DNA of 46,702 nt, from positions 1 through 46,702 of the forward strand of contig CALKOT010000033.1 of NCBI GenBank assembly GCA_938092015.1. The letters are read 5' to 3'. The translations under genes and the position numbers were made by a program. This DNA is from an uncultured Paracoccaceae bacterium (GTDB lineage: Bacteria; Pseudomonadota; Alphaproteobacteria; Rhodobacterales; Rhodobacteraceae). Positions 1 through 7,700 of the stretch are shown one piece after another. Within the stretch, counting starts at the first letter, position 1; every line of letters begins with the position of its first letter. Below the pieces are notes generated by a model. That model saw nothing but the letters and a program-made list of their open reading frames with translations. It did not search any database and was not told the origin of the DNA.

Positions 1-341
1 ATCTCAACAATGGGATCGAACCACATCGGAGTCAGCAAAGGAGTCCCTCGCGTGCACGTGCGTAAGAAATCGCAAGCTTTTGAGCTGACCCCCGGCCAAA
101 CCTTGCTAATCTCTATACTTGAAAAATTGAATTATCTGCGCGGTTCCAAAAGCTTATGCGAAAATCACAGGCGACTAGTTATCCTTTTGGGTTCGCCAAT
201 CTCCCAAACGGTCAGATCCGCCGCACGGCTCACAGCGTTTTCAGGCAAATCTAACCTCCCCACCCTGAATAATTCTCCCGTCCCAACTGTTTGCTAAATG
301 AAGACGCGATCTTCGTAACAGCGAACCGTAGGAACGAAACA
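1..341. other. Intergenic region without a recognisable gene
   Basis: No open frame here has a protein-like composition, a good ribosome site or a known motif on either strand. The right end is the leader of the superoxide dismutase gene. The stretch from about 100 to 180 is AT-rich and could hold its promoter, but no confident -35/-10 pair can be named. Confidence 0.5.
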
Positions 342-878
342 ATGACCCGCCTGAAATCCATCGCCCTTGGCGTTGCCGCCGCCCTGACGCTCGTCTCTGG
401 CGCACAGCCCGCCAGCCACGCGGCGCCAACTGCCAAAGCCTATCTGATCAACGCGGCAGGTGAGACGATCGGCATTGCCAGCCTGATACAAGGTGCGGGG
501 GGCGTTTTGATCCATGTCCGTGATGAGGGCCTGACGCCCGGCGCCCATGGGCTTCACCTGCACAGCCACAGCGTTTGTGAAGCGCATGAAGGGTTCAAGA
601 CCGCGGAGGGCCATGTCGGCAAGGTTCAGGATGGCCACGGCCTGCTGAACCCGAAGGGGCCAGAGCCGGGCGATATTCCCAACATCTTTGTAGGCCTGGA
701 CGGCATTGGCGAGATGGAGGCTTTCAACCCACGTGTGTCATTAGTCGAAGGCCCAAACAATCTGCTCGATGCCGATGGCTCGACCTTGGTCATCCATGAA
801 AGGGCGGACAATCACGTGAACCAGCCCATCGGCGGCGCAGGCGGGCGGGTTGCTTGCGGCGTTATCGTTGCGGGCTGA
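342..878 (+). CDS. sodC: Periplasmic Cu/Zn superoxide dismutase
   Basis: This 178-residue protein should convert superoxide to peroxide and oxygen in the periplasm. The ATG at 342 follows AGGA at 330-333; an upstream ATG at 291 lacks such a site. Residues 1 to about 28 form a signal peptide. Copper ligands are visible as His72 and His74 (HLHLH-like block), bridging His91 (AEGH) and His152 (LVIH). Arg169 and the disulfide pair Cys79/Cys172 (VACGVI) are present. Zinc ligands His99 and Asp111 are at the expected spacing, but the third zinc histidine is Glu108 (PEPGD where the family has HxGD). The family assignment is firm; normal zinc loading is uncertain. The gene stands alone and its 3' end faces ubiK. 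Confidence 0.93.
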   Translation: MTRLKSIALGVAAALTLVSGAQPASHAAPTAKAYLINAAGETIGIASLIQGAGGVLIHVRDEGLTPGAHGLHLHSHSVCEAHEGFKTAEGHVGKVQDGHGLLNPKGPEPGDIPNIFVGLDGIGEMEAFNPRVSLVEGPNNLLDADGSTLVIHERADNHVNQPIGGAGGRVACGVIVAG

Positions 879-901
879 GTGGGAAGTTGTTGGTGTGGCG
901 A

Positions 902-927
902 GTAGTGGGTCAGATGACCCGCCCTAC
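902..927. terminator. Hairpin downstream of sodC
   Basis: GTAG/CTAC outer arms enclose GGGTCA (907-912) and TGACCC (915-920), 24 bases after the sodC stop. There is no clear T-run, so it may be a 3' stabilising hairpin or a short interspersed palindrome rather than a classical intrinsic terminator. Confidence 0.5.
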
Positions 928-987
928 GTTATCATGATGTGAACCCGCGCAAAATCAAAGATTAGCAAGACATTAATATGACACGTA

Positions 988-1022
988 ATCAATGACTTAG
1001 CTATGGTTTCACGCGTGAAACC
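988..1022 (+). repeat. Composite palindromic element, copy 1
   Basis: ATCAAT at 988-993, an 11-base spacer, then the perfect 18-bp palindrome GGTTTCACGCGTGAAACC at 1005-1022. A further GTTTCACA half-site lies 9 bases after the GTGAAA arm. It sits between the convergent genes sodC and ubiK. The same layout recurs at 10044, 24407 and 35231. Its function is unknown: protein-binding site, bidirectional terminator or chromosome-organising site are all possible. Confidence 0.85.
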
Positions 1023-1056
1023 CTGCGGCGTTTCACAGGGTTCCGGCCATCAGGTC

Positions 1057-1296
1057 TTACTTTGCTTCAAGCGCCTCGATCCGCTTCAACAGCGCATCGT
1101 TTTCTTCGCGGGCTTTCGCAGCCATCTCACGAACGACCTCGAATTCCTCGCGGGTCACAAGATCCATCTCCTGCAGCATACGCTCTATACGGGACTTGAT
1201 CGCTGTTTCAGCCTCGCCTTTCACGCCCTGCGCGACACCGGCGGCGTTTGTCATCAGTTGGCTCAGATCGTCGAAGATACGGGCGCGGGTTTGCAT
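1057..1296 (-). CDS. ubiK: UbiK/YqiC-family accessory factor (BMFP domain)
   Basis: This is a 79-residue protein of the BMFP/YqiC family, whose Escherichia coli member UbiK assists the ubiquinone-synthesis enzyme complex and can associate with lipid. The N-terminal part (about 1-35) reads as an amphipathic helix (IFDDLSQLMTNAAG), and residues about 45-79 are a charged coiled coil ending in KRIEALEAK, the usual family C-terminus that drives trimer formation. Length matches the family (about 80-100 residues). The start ATG is preceded by an AGGAG-like site (aaggagcct on the minus strand). The gene is monocistronic and convergent with sodC. Confidence 0.88.
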   Translation of the reverse strand: MQTRARIFDDLSQLMTNAAGVAQGVKGEAETAIKSRIERMLQEMDLVTREEFEVVREMAAKAREENDALLKRIEALEAK

Positions 1297-1416
1297 GCGA
1301 AGGCTCCTTTGTGCTAGGTTAGTATATGGCCCCGGCGACGTTCAGGTTCAAGCGGACGGGTTGTCCCGGACGGGGGGAGGTAGTCTATTGCCCCCCACCG
1401 CCCCGAACGGGCGCCG

Positions 1417-2071
1417 ATGATTGGGGCCATTTTGCCTGACGGATCAAACCTTTCACACGCCAATCCTGTCGCCGGGCTGATCGCTTGCCGAACATGCGAT
1501 GCGCTGTGGCGGGATGATCGCCCAGCGCCCAGCGCCCGGCGAACGGATGCGATGCCCACGGTGCCGTGCGGTTTTGCGCACCTCTCGCCCCGCCGCGCTG
1601 GACCGGGTTCTGGCCTTTGCATTGGCCACCCCGCCCCTGATGGCGATCGCACTAACCGCGTCTTTCCTGACTCTTTCAGGCGGCGGCGCCCGGCAAGAGG
1701 CGTCAGTGATCGATGCTGCTAACGCCGTAGCTCACGCCAACACGTGGCCGCTTGCGCTGGCCGTGGGCGCGCTGATCGTCGCGCTTCCATTGCTCAGGGC
1801 GCTGGCGCTTGCCTATGTCCTTCTTCCCATTCGGCTTGGCCGGGGACCAGCCCGCCGCGCCGCCCGCGCCTTTCGGTTGGCAGTGGAACTTCGCCCCTGG
1901 GCGATGGCTGAGATTTTCCTGATTGGCGTCGCCGTGGTGCTGGTCAAGGTGTCCGGCCTCGCCAGTGTCTCACTCGGCCCCGCGTTCTGGTCATTCGTCG
2001 CCCTCGCCGCCCTTGCATTGATGGAAGATGCGGCGCTGTGCGAGCGCAGCGTCTGGGATCTGATCCGATGA
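1417..2071 (+). pseudogene. pqiA: PqiA-type membrane protein, first half, frameshifted
   Basis: This is the first of two PqiA-domain genes; Escherichia coli PqiA is one protein with both halves. PqiA is the inner-membrane partner of the PqiB tunnel in lipid transport. The ATG frame from 1417 carries the first ribbon half (LIACRTCDALW). The rest of the protein, including the second CPRC pair and about three to four membrane helices, lies in the next frame to 2071. The switch is exactly explained by a tandem duplication of the 7-mer CCCAGCG at 1521-1534. Removing one copy gives a continuous product reading RPAPGERMRCPRC across the joint. An internal ATG at 1499 could still give a shortened protein lacking the first CxxC. 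The stop overlaps the next start (ATGA, 2068-2071). Confidence 0.85.
1521..1534 (+). repeat. 7-bp tandem duplication breaking pqiA
   Basis: Two adjacent copies of CCCAGCG (1521-1527 and 1528-1534) are followed by the related CCCGGCG. Seven bases shift the frame by one; deletion of one copy restores the expected PqiA sequence. The event is typical of strand slippage, so it may be reversible. Confidence 0.85.
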
Positions 2072-2688
2072 CCGCCGCAGCGGTTGTCACAGCGCGTGAG
2101 TCGGGCCTGATCGCCTGCACCACATGCGGGAAGGTATGGTCGCCTGAAGCTGAAATATGCGGACACTGTGAAACGCCCCTCATAACCCGACCAGCGCAGG
2201 GCCTCAGCCCCGTCTGGGCCTGGCTGGTTGCCGGGATCCTGCTTTATATCCCTGCGAACATGTGGCCGATGTTGATCAGCCGAACGCTGGGCCGGGAAGA
2301 CGCAAGCACAATCCTTTGCGGCGTGGTGGAGCTGACGCAATTAGGATCCTACGGCGTCGCATTCATCGTCTTCTTCGCCTCAATCGTAATCCCTGTCGCC
2401 AAATTCGCCGCCATTGCGGTGCTGGCCCTTGCCGTCAGACACGAAATCGCCATGTCCCAAACCAGATTAACGCATCTTTATGAAGTGGTTGAATTCATTG
2501 GACGATGGTCAATGATCGATATATTCGTCGTCGCCACCCTAGCGGCGCTGGTGCAGTTGGGATTTCTTGCATCGTTGGCGCCCGGACCTGCGGCGGCCTG
2601 CTTTGCGCTATCCGTCACTTTCACTATGCTCAGCGCCAAAGCGTTTGACACCAGACTGATTTGGGACCGGATCGGAGAGACGAAGTGA
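2068..2688 (+). CDS. pqiA: PqiA-type membrane protein, second half
   Basis: This 206-residue inner-membrane protein is the second PqiA-domain protein of the operon. An N-terminal ribbon is formed by CTTC (GLIACTTCGKVW) and CGHC, followed by about four hydrophobic segments. The first of these contains the family signature PANMWPML; the last part ends in DTRLIWDRI, a common PqiA C-terminus. The start at 2068 is preferred to the upstream ATG at 2038 because it forms an ATGA overlap with the previous gene and gives the usual N-terminus. Its stop overlaps the GTG of pqiB (GTGA, 2685-2688), so the operon is translationally coupled. This copy is intact, although its partner genes on both sides are broken. 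Confidence 0.88.
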   Translation: MTAAAVVTARESGLIACTTCGKVWSPEAEICGHCETPLITRPAQGLSPVWAWLVAGILLYIPANMWPMLISRTLGREDASTILCGVVELTQLGSYGVAFIVFFASIVIPVAKFAAIAVLALAVRHEIAMSQTRLTHLYEVVEFIGRWSMIDIFVVATLAALVQLGFLASLAPGPAAACFALSVTFTMLSAKAFDTRLIWDRIGETK

Positions 2689-5349
2689 CATTGCCCCCTC
2701 CCACCCCCGGCGCGCCTGATGTTGAACCCGTACGCTCAAGCCGCTGGCCTTCGCTGGTTTGGCTGGTTCCCGTGCTGGCGATCCTGGCCGCCATTGGCCT
2801 CCTGTTTCAGATTCTCGCTACGCGCGGGCCGCTGATAGAGATTGAGCTGGAAACAGCATCTGGCCTGAAGGCAGGCGAAACCATCATCAAGTACCGCGAT
2901 GTCGATGTCGGGCAGGTTGAAACTGTACGGTTCTCAAGCGACCTCACCAAAGTGATTGTCGAGGCGCGAATGGACCAGTCAGTCGCGCCCTATCTCGATG
3001 ACGATGCAAAGTTCTAGGTCGTCAGCCCGAAAGTTTCGGCGCAGGGCATCAGCGGTCTCTAAACCGTTTTGTCCGGCAGCTACATTGAAGGTTCACGGGA
3101 TACCACGGCGGAAACGCCGCTCAGCCGGTTCAGCGCCCTAGATCAGCCTCCCCTAACGCCGGATCGCGCGTCTGGCATTCGCATTCGTCTGCGGGCTGAG
3201 GATGGCGGGTCACTGGATCTGGGGTCGCCTATTTTCTACAAACGGGTTGAGGTTGGCCAGGTTGAAAGCAAGCGCCTGACAGATGACGGTCAAGCGGTTG
3301 AGTTCGATATTTTCATCAATGCCTCAAACGACAAGCGGATCACCACCACGACGCGGTTCTGGAACGCATCAGGTGTGGATCTGGAACTTGGCGCCGGCGG
3401 CGCAAACCTGCGCATTGCCTCTCTCGCTTCGCTGATCCGCGGTGGCGCGATGTTTGACGCTGCGCCAGGCGGCGCGCCTGTCGAACCGGGGTACGTATTT
3501 CAGCTGTTTCCATCTGAAGCAGATGCTCGCGATATCATGGACGCAGATTTCGCGACGGGCGAACAGGTCGCTTTCCATATCTATTTCGGCGGCTCAGTCC
3601 GGGGTCTGAAACCCGGCGCCCCGGTCGAATATCGCGGCATTCGCGTCGGCCGGGTTGAGGCGGTATCCGCCGCGGTTGATGAGCTGAGCAATCGGTTTCG
3701 CACACGCACCCGCGTCGCTATAGCGCCATCACTTCTGGGACTGGGCGAAGGCGGTAAAGACGCGGTCATGGCGTTCCTGCGTACTGCTGTGGCTGATGGT
3801 TTGCAGGCCAAACTGGCGTTGGGCAACCTGCTGACCGGCGCTTTGATTGTGGAACTGGACGATGTCGCCGCTACGCCGCCATCCGCCATAGATGAAAGTG
3901 GGCCTATTCCTTTTCTGCCCGCCGTCTGATCTGATCTGGATGAACTGGCAGGCTCAGTCGAGGGCGTGCTGGACCAGGTAAACGCATTGCCGGTAGAGGC
4001 TTTGATGGCGAATGCTGTCTCATTACTAGAAAACCTGAACAAGGTCGTCGCCAACGACGCTACATAAGCTGTGCCGGCGAAGACCCTCGCGCTGTTGTCG
4101 GCGGCTGAGGCGTTGATCGCCGCGCCGGAACTGCGCCAGATAACTGTGGATGCAGGCGCGTTGATTGCGTCGCTTCGCACGTTGGCAGAAGATCCCGCGC
4201 TGACCGCCGCGCTTGGGCAGTTGGGCCAAACGCTCGCCAGTCTCAGCGCGATCCTCTCGGCGCTTGAGGAAGCTGGCGCAGCATCGGACCTCGCCGCTGG
4301 GCTTGCAGGGCTGCGCAGCATCGTCGAAGACCCCGCCCTTGCGCGCCTGCCAGCCAGCCTTGACCAGACCATTCTGGCGGCGAACGCTTTTCTTTCTAGC
4401 CCGGCCATGGCTGACCTGCCCGGTGAGATCAACTCAACACTAGGGGCCATACGCACAACGCTTGATCTGCCGGGTCTGGACGCCTTGCACGGTGATGTGA
4501 GCGCAACACTCACCAGCTTGCGCGCACGCTTAGACGATCCAGCATTGGCCCAGGCGATTGCTGAGCTTGGCCCCTTGATCGCATCAGCCCGCCAAACCGC
4601 AGACGGAACTGGCCCGCTGGTCGCGTCGCTTCAATCCCTGCTGGACGATCCGGCATTGCGAGAAGCGCCAGAGGCCCTTCGCGGAGCATTGATCGCCGCG
4701 CGCAACCTGTTGGAGGAAGAGGGCCTGCGCGACGCCAGCGCCGAGGCCGCCGCGACTTTCGCTTCGCTTCGCAAGATCCTTGATTCGAAGGACACACAGG
4801 CTGCACCGGGCGAGTTGAACGCAACCTTCGTTGCTGCACGCGGGTTACTGGATGATCTGGTAGAGCAAAAGGCCGCCGAAAACCTTGCCCAGACACTGGC
4901 CGCAACCCGCCGCCCGGCGGAAGATCCCGCCGTCATTCGCGCCGCAGACGCAATGGCAAGCGCCTTACTTGCCATTGAGGCCGTATTGGCTGCGCCCGGG
5001 CGCCATCGAGTTACCTGCCGCTGCAACCGAAGCGCTGACAGAAGCCACCGGCCTGATCGCTCAGTTCCAACAGGAAAACCTCGGCGCTGCGTCGATCGCG
5101 GCCCTTTCCGGCGTCACCAGCGCTTCGGCAGCGGTACGACAGGCGGCGGCGGGCGTGCCTGCGCTGCTTGCGCAGTTGTCTGAAGTGTCAGCGCGGGCCG
5201 ATGACCTTTTGGAATCGGTCAGCGTCGGATCTGAGTTGAACTATGAAGCTGTCTCAGCCATTCGCGATATCCGGGATGCGGCGCGGGCGGTGACAGAGCT
5301 GATAGAACTGGCGCAGCAGAAACCAACATCCTTTATCTTCGGGAAATAG
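2685..5349 (+). pseudogene. pqiB: PqiB, three-MCE-domain transport protein, multiply interrupted
   Basis: PqiB forms a periplasm-spanning tunnel of MCE rings that moves lipids between membranes. One transmembrane segment near residues 20-45 is followed by three MCE domains (the third beginning near FHIYFGGSVRG), then a long alpha-helical region of repeated L/A-rich units. The reading frame is broken by TAG at 3015 (a conserved Trp codon, TGG expected after DDAKF), TAA at 3060, TGA at 3927 and TAA at 4065. A +1 shift lies near 4998 in a GGG run, after which the sequence continues as AIELPAAATEAL to the TAG at 5347. Between lesions the protein sequence is well conserved, so decay looks recent. 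All three stop codons are used, which excludes simple recoding. The unbroken product would have about 887 residues, longer than E. coli PqiB (546), because of the helical tail. Confidence 0.88.
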
Positions 5350-5352
5350 CGC

Positions 5353-5922
5353 ATGGCCTTCCGCCTGATCTTCACCGTCCTGACCGCCGCCCTGTTGTCG
5401 GCCTGCGCCGCTGCGCCCGGCCCCGTATCCTATCTGTTGGATACCGAAGCCCGCCCGACTGGCGCGCTTAGCGGTGACGTCATTGGCCTGCGTGAAATCG
5501 AACTACCGCTATACGCACGCCGCACCCAAATCGCGGTACTGGGGCCGGGCGGTGAAGCTACGTTGAACGAAGACAACCGCTGGGCCGAAGAACCACCCCG
5601 CGCCGCCAGCCGACAGGTCGCCCCTATCCTTGCTGCCCAGCTGCGCCGCCCCGTCGTGGTTGAACCTTGGCCGCAGGGCGTATCACCCAAGCTTCGCGTG
5701 GACATCGACGTCGACTATTTCATTGGGGCGCTGGGCGGTGATATCCAGTTGGGCGGGCAATATCGTCTGGTACGCGCCGCGGCGCCTTCAGATGCGCGGA
5801 TCCTTACGTTCGAGTATGTCGAGGCGCTGAACGGCGAAACCTTTGCCGATCTTGTTAAAGGTCATAACCGCGCGCTTACCCGGCTGGCCGAAGACATCGC
5901 ACGGGAACTGGCGATCCGCTAA
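5353..5922 (+). CDS. pqiC: PqiC-type outer-membrane lipoprotein (DUF330/ABC auxiliary family)
   Basis: This 189-residue lipoprotein is expected to dock the PqiB tunnel at the outer membrane. The signal peptide ends at a lipobox LLSAC with Cys18 as the lipidation site. The mature part shows the usual family blocks: YLLDTEA near residue 30, IGLREIELPLYARR, then DNRWAEEPPRAASRQ near 75, and a C-terminal helical segment. It starts three bases after the pqiB stop, so it shares the operon transcript. The frame is intact despite the broken upstream genes; it has no obvious partner if pqiB is dead. Confidence 0.87.
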   Translation: MAFRLIFTVLTAALLSACAAAPGPVSYLLDTEARPTGALSGDVIGLREIELPLYARRTQIAVLGPGGEATLNEDNRWAEEPPRAASRQVAPILAAQLRRPVVVEPWPQGVSPKLRVDIDVDYFIGALGGDIQLGGQYRLVRAAAPSDARILTFEYVEALNGETFADLVKGHNRALTRLAEDIARELAIR

Positions 5923-6159
5923 GCCACTGAGCAACAAGACTACCTCACTTTCCGGAACTGGATCTTTGCCGCCAGCACCGTCCCGCCGCCGCTGCAGTTC
6001 CTCGCCTTTCGACTGAACCTACAGTTGAATTCTGCTCCCATAGTAAACCAAAGGTTAACTTGTGACCTCATACAGTCGCGAGTCGTTTGGGGATCAGACG
6101 CAAAAGCATGAGTGTCATTTCCCTGGCTGTATGGTGATTTTTTTGGAAGGAGACAAATC

Positions 6160-6861
6160 ATGTTGCAGGAAAGTTTCGCGAGCAAAGCAAGGCGCATCGC
6201 ACTCGACAGAATTGAAACCTGTGGGCGGCGCGTCGTTGTTTCGACAGATTTCGAAGGCGTCGCCGCCGAATTGCGCGATAGTGAAAAAAGCAGTGTATCG
6301 GCCGAATTCAATCCGTCGCAAAGCAGGCTGTCGCCAGATGATTGCGCCTATCTGCTAGTCCGGGATGAAGGCGGCGAAATCGAAGGCTTTTGTGCTGTGA
6401 AAGCAGTTCAGATCGGACGGGAAGAGCGGCTGGCGGGGTATCTGTGGCGGCAGTATTGGGACCTCTACACCAATGGACAGGATCAGTTCGATCCAGAGGA
6501 TCTGCCGCCACCTGCTTTCGATGTCTGTGGGAAAGTGTCCTATATTGGCGACTTCTATCTGATGAATAGCGCGCGTTGGAAACGCAAGATAGACGACACG
6601 GCGTTTGCGATGCTGGCCTATGCAATCAGCACGTCTGAGTGGCAGGCAGACTGGACGTTCTGCCTGACCAAGCATCGTAGCGCGACGCGTGGCATTGCGG
6701 CGCGATACACCTGCACCCAGACCTACCCTTGCGCGATTTCGTGGCGCCATGACGTCGACAAACGGCGCGATGATGACTGGATGATGTTCTTGTCGGCACG
6801 TGACCGCGACTGGGTGCTGCGGAAGTACGCAGCGCGAAACGGCGAGTTCAGCTCACACTGA
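6160..6861 (+). CDS. Unrecognised protein, possibly GNAT-like
   Basis: The product has 233 residues and I do not recognise the family. The start at 6160 is chosen because a strong AAGGAG lies at 6147-6152. The central part has alternating strand-like segments (AYLLVRDEGGEIEGFCAV and VSYIGDFYLM) followed by a helical segment and a Cys/Trp-rich tail. This order recalls an acetyltransferase or acyl-homoserine-lactone-synthase fold, but no acetyl-CoA binding loop can be pointed to. No signal peptide or membrane segment is seen. The 3' end overlaps the end of the opposing gene by 14 bases. Function unknown. Confidence 0.7.
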   Translation: MLQESFASKARRIALDRIETCGRRVVVSTDFEGVAAELRDSEKSSVSAEFNPSQSRLSPDDCAYLLVRDEGGEIEGFCAVKAVQIGREERLAGYLWRQYWDLYTNGQDQFDPEDLPPPAFDVCGKVSYIGDFYLMNSARWKRKIDDTAFAMLAYAISTSEWQADWTFCLTKHRSATRGIAARYTCTQTYPCAISWRHDVDKRRDDDWMMFLSARDRDWVLRKYAARNGEFSSH

Positions 6862-7258
6862 TCGCGGACGTATAGGCCATAAGCATCTTCTGTCCGGTTG
6901 TCGTTCGAACGGGCAGAAGAAGCCGCGAAAAATCGAAATGCTTACGGGCGCCGGTTTCAGAAAACCGCCCAACCGTCAGATCAGGTTCAGCCCTGTCCGC
7001 CACCAGACGTTGCTTCACGACGACGTCAGCGGAAAAAGCGCCCCATTTCTCAAAAAGATGTTCACGATAGACTTGGGGATCATGGCTATCGATGACTGTG
7101 GACTGCAAAGAGGCTGGCCCGATCAGCAAAGGCGTCGGCGCGCGGTCTGTAGCGTCAGGAACCTTGTGCAACACGACATAGGGCAAGATCTGTTCAATAT
7201 TGATGAACTTGCCTGAATGTGTGCGCCACCATTCAATGAATTGATCAGTGCGGTTCAT
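6848..7258 (-). CDS. Unrecognised small protein, perhaps PAS-like
   Basis: This 136-residue soluble protein starts MNRTDQFIEWWRTHSG. The N-terminal helix followed by a mixed alpha/beta stretch, and a late strand reading FDFSRLLLPVRT, recall alphaproteobacterial PAS-type sensor domains; that is a resemblance only. Its ATG overlaps the stop of the upstream 83-residue gene by one base (TGATG at 7256-7260), so the two are translationally coupled. It is convergent and slightly overlapping with the 233-residue gene. Function unknown. Confidence 0.6.
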   Translation of the reverse strand: MNRTDQFIEWWRTHSGKFINIEQILPYVVLHKVPDATDRAPTPLLIGPASLQSTVIDSHDPQVYREHLFEKWGAFSADVVVKQRLVADRAEPDLTVGRFSETGARKHFDFSRLLLPVRTTTGQKMLMAYTSAISVS

Positions 7259-7509
7259 CAGTGGACGATCTCACCTTTCCGGGCGTGACCAGTTAATACA
7301 CTACAAAAGTAGCCAAATATCGTTTCAAGCTGATGCAGCTGTGCGCTATCGATGCTGTAGACGTCTTTTGAGAAAATATTCATGCAATGATGATGGACGT
7401 CTGGCGTCAGGCCGACAAGTTCCGCTCGCTCCAACAAGGTATCCACTCGCAGCCGAAGGCCGGTTCTGGTCTTTGCCTCATTTACCTCCTGTACTACGTG
7501 CTCCTTCAC
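7258..7509 (-). CDS. Unrecognised 83-residue protein
   Basis: The GTG start at 7509 follows an AGGGGAG site. The protein is mostly helical with a His-rich centre (DVHHHCMNIFSKD), and has no signal peptide or membrane helix. It is the first gene of a two-gene unit with the 136-residue protein. The near-perfect inverted repeat at 7552-7565 lies 43-56 bases upstream and may be its operator. No family is recognised. Confidence 0.55.
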   Translation of the reverse strand: MKEHVVQEVNEAKTRTGLRLRVDTLLERAELVGLTPDVHHHCMNIFSKDVYSIDSAQLHQLETIFGYFCSVLTGHARKGEIVH

Positions 7510-7551
7510 TGCCGCTCCCCTTTCACAAGATAGACGTCAACACTTTGCATC

Positions 7552-7565
7552 TTTTACGTGTAAAA
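7552..7565. promoter_or_regulatory. Inverted repeat, possible operator
   Basis: TTTTAC-GT-GTAAAA lies between the minus-strand two-gene unit (start 7509) and the plus-strand PLP-lyase gene (start 7701). Arm length and position suit a dimeric repressor controlling one or both directions. The regulator is unknown. It lacks the ATCAAW flank of the composite palindromic elements elsewhere in the window. Confidence 0.4.
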
Positions 7566-7700
7566 ATGAACCGTTTCTGTCGGCCCGGTGTGAACTTTAA
7601 TACGTTGGGGCCTGGAAGCACGCGCCACCGTAGGATCGCCTTGCGGCTTACGCGACCACTTGCCATGCAAGTTCAAGGCATCATTGCAAAGGAACGTCCC

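Noticed and set aside
1005-1022. Classical parS partition site
   Set aside because: The palindrome has two additional central bases compared with parS, and the copies are spread over 34 kb at convergent gene ends rather than clustered near an origin.
3581-4513. A 310-codon open frame on the minus strand across pqiB
   Set aside because: It is antisense to the conserved third MCE domain and helical tail, is Ser/Ala/Arg-rich with no motif, and reflects codon bias of the real strand.
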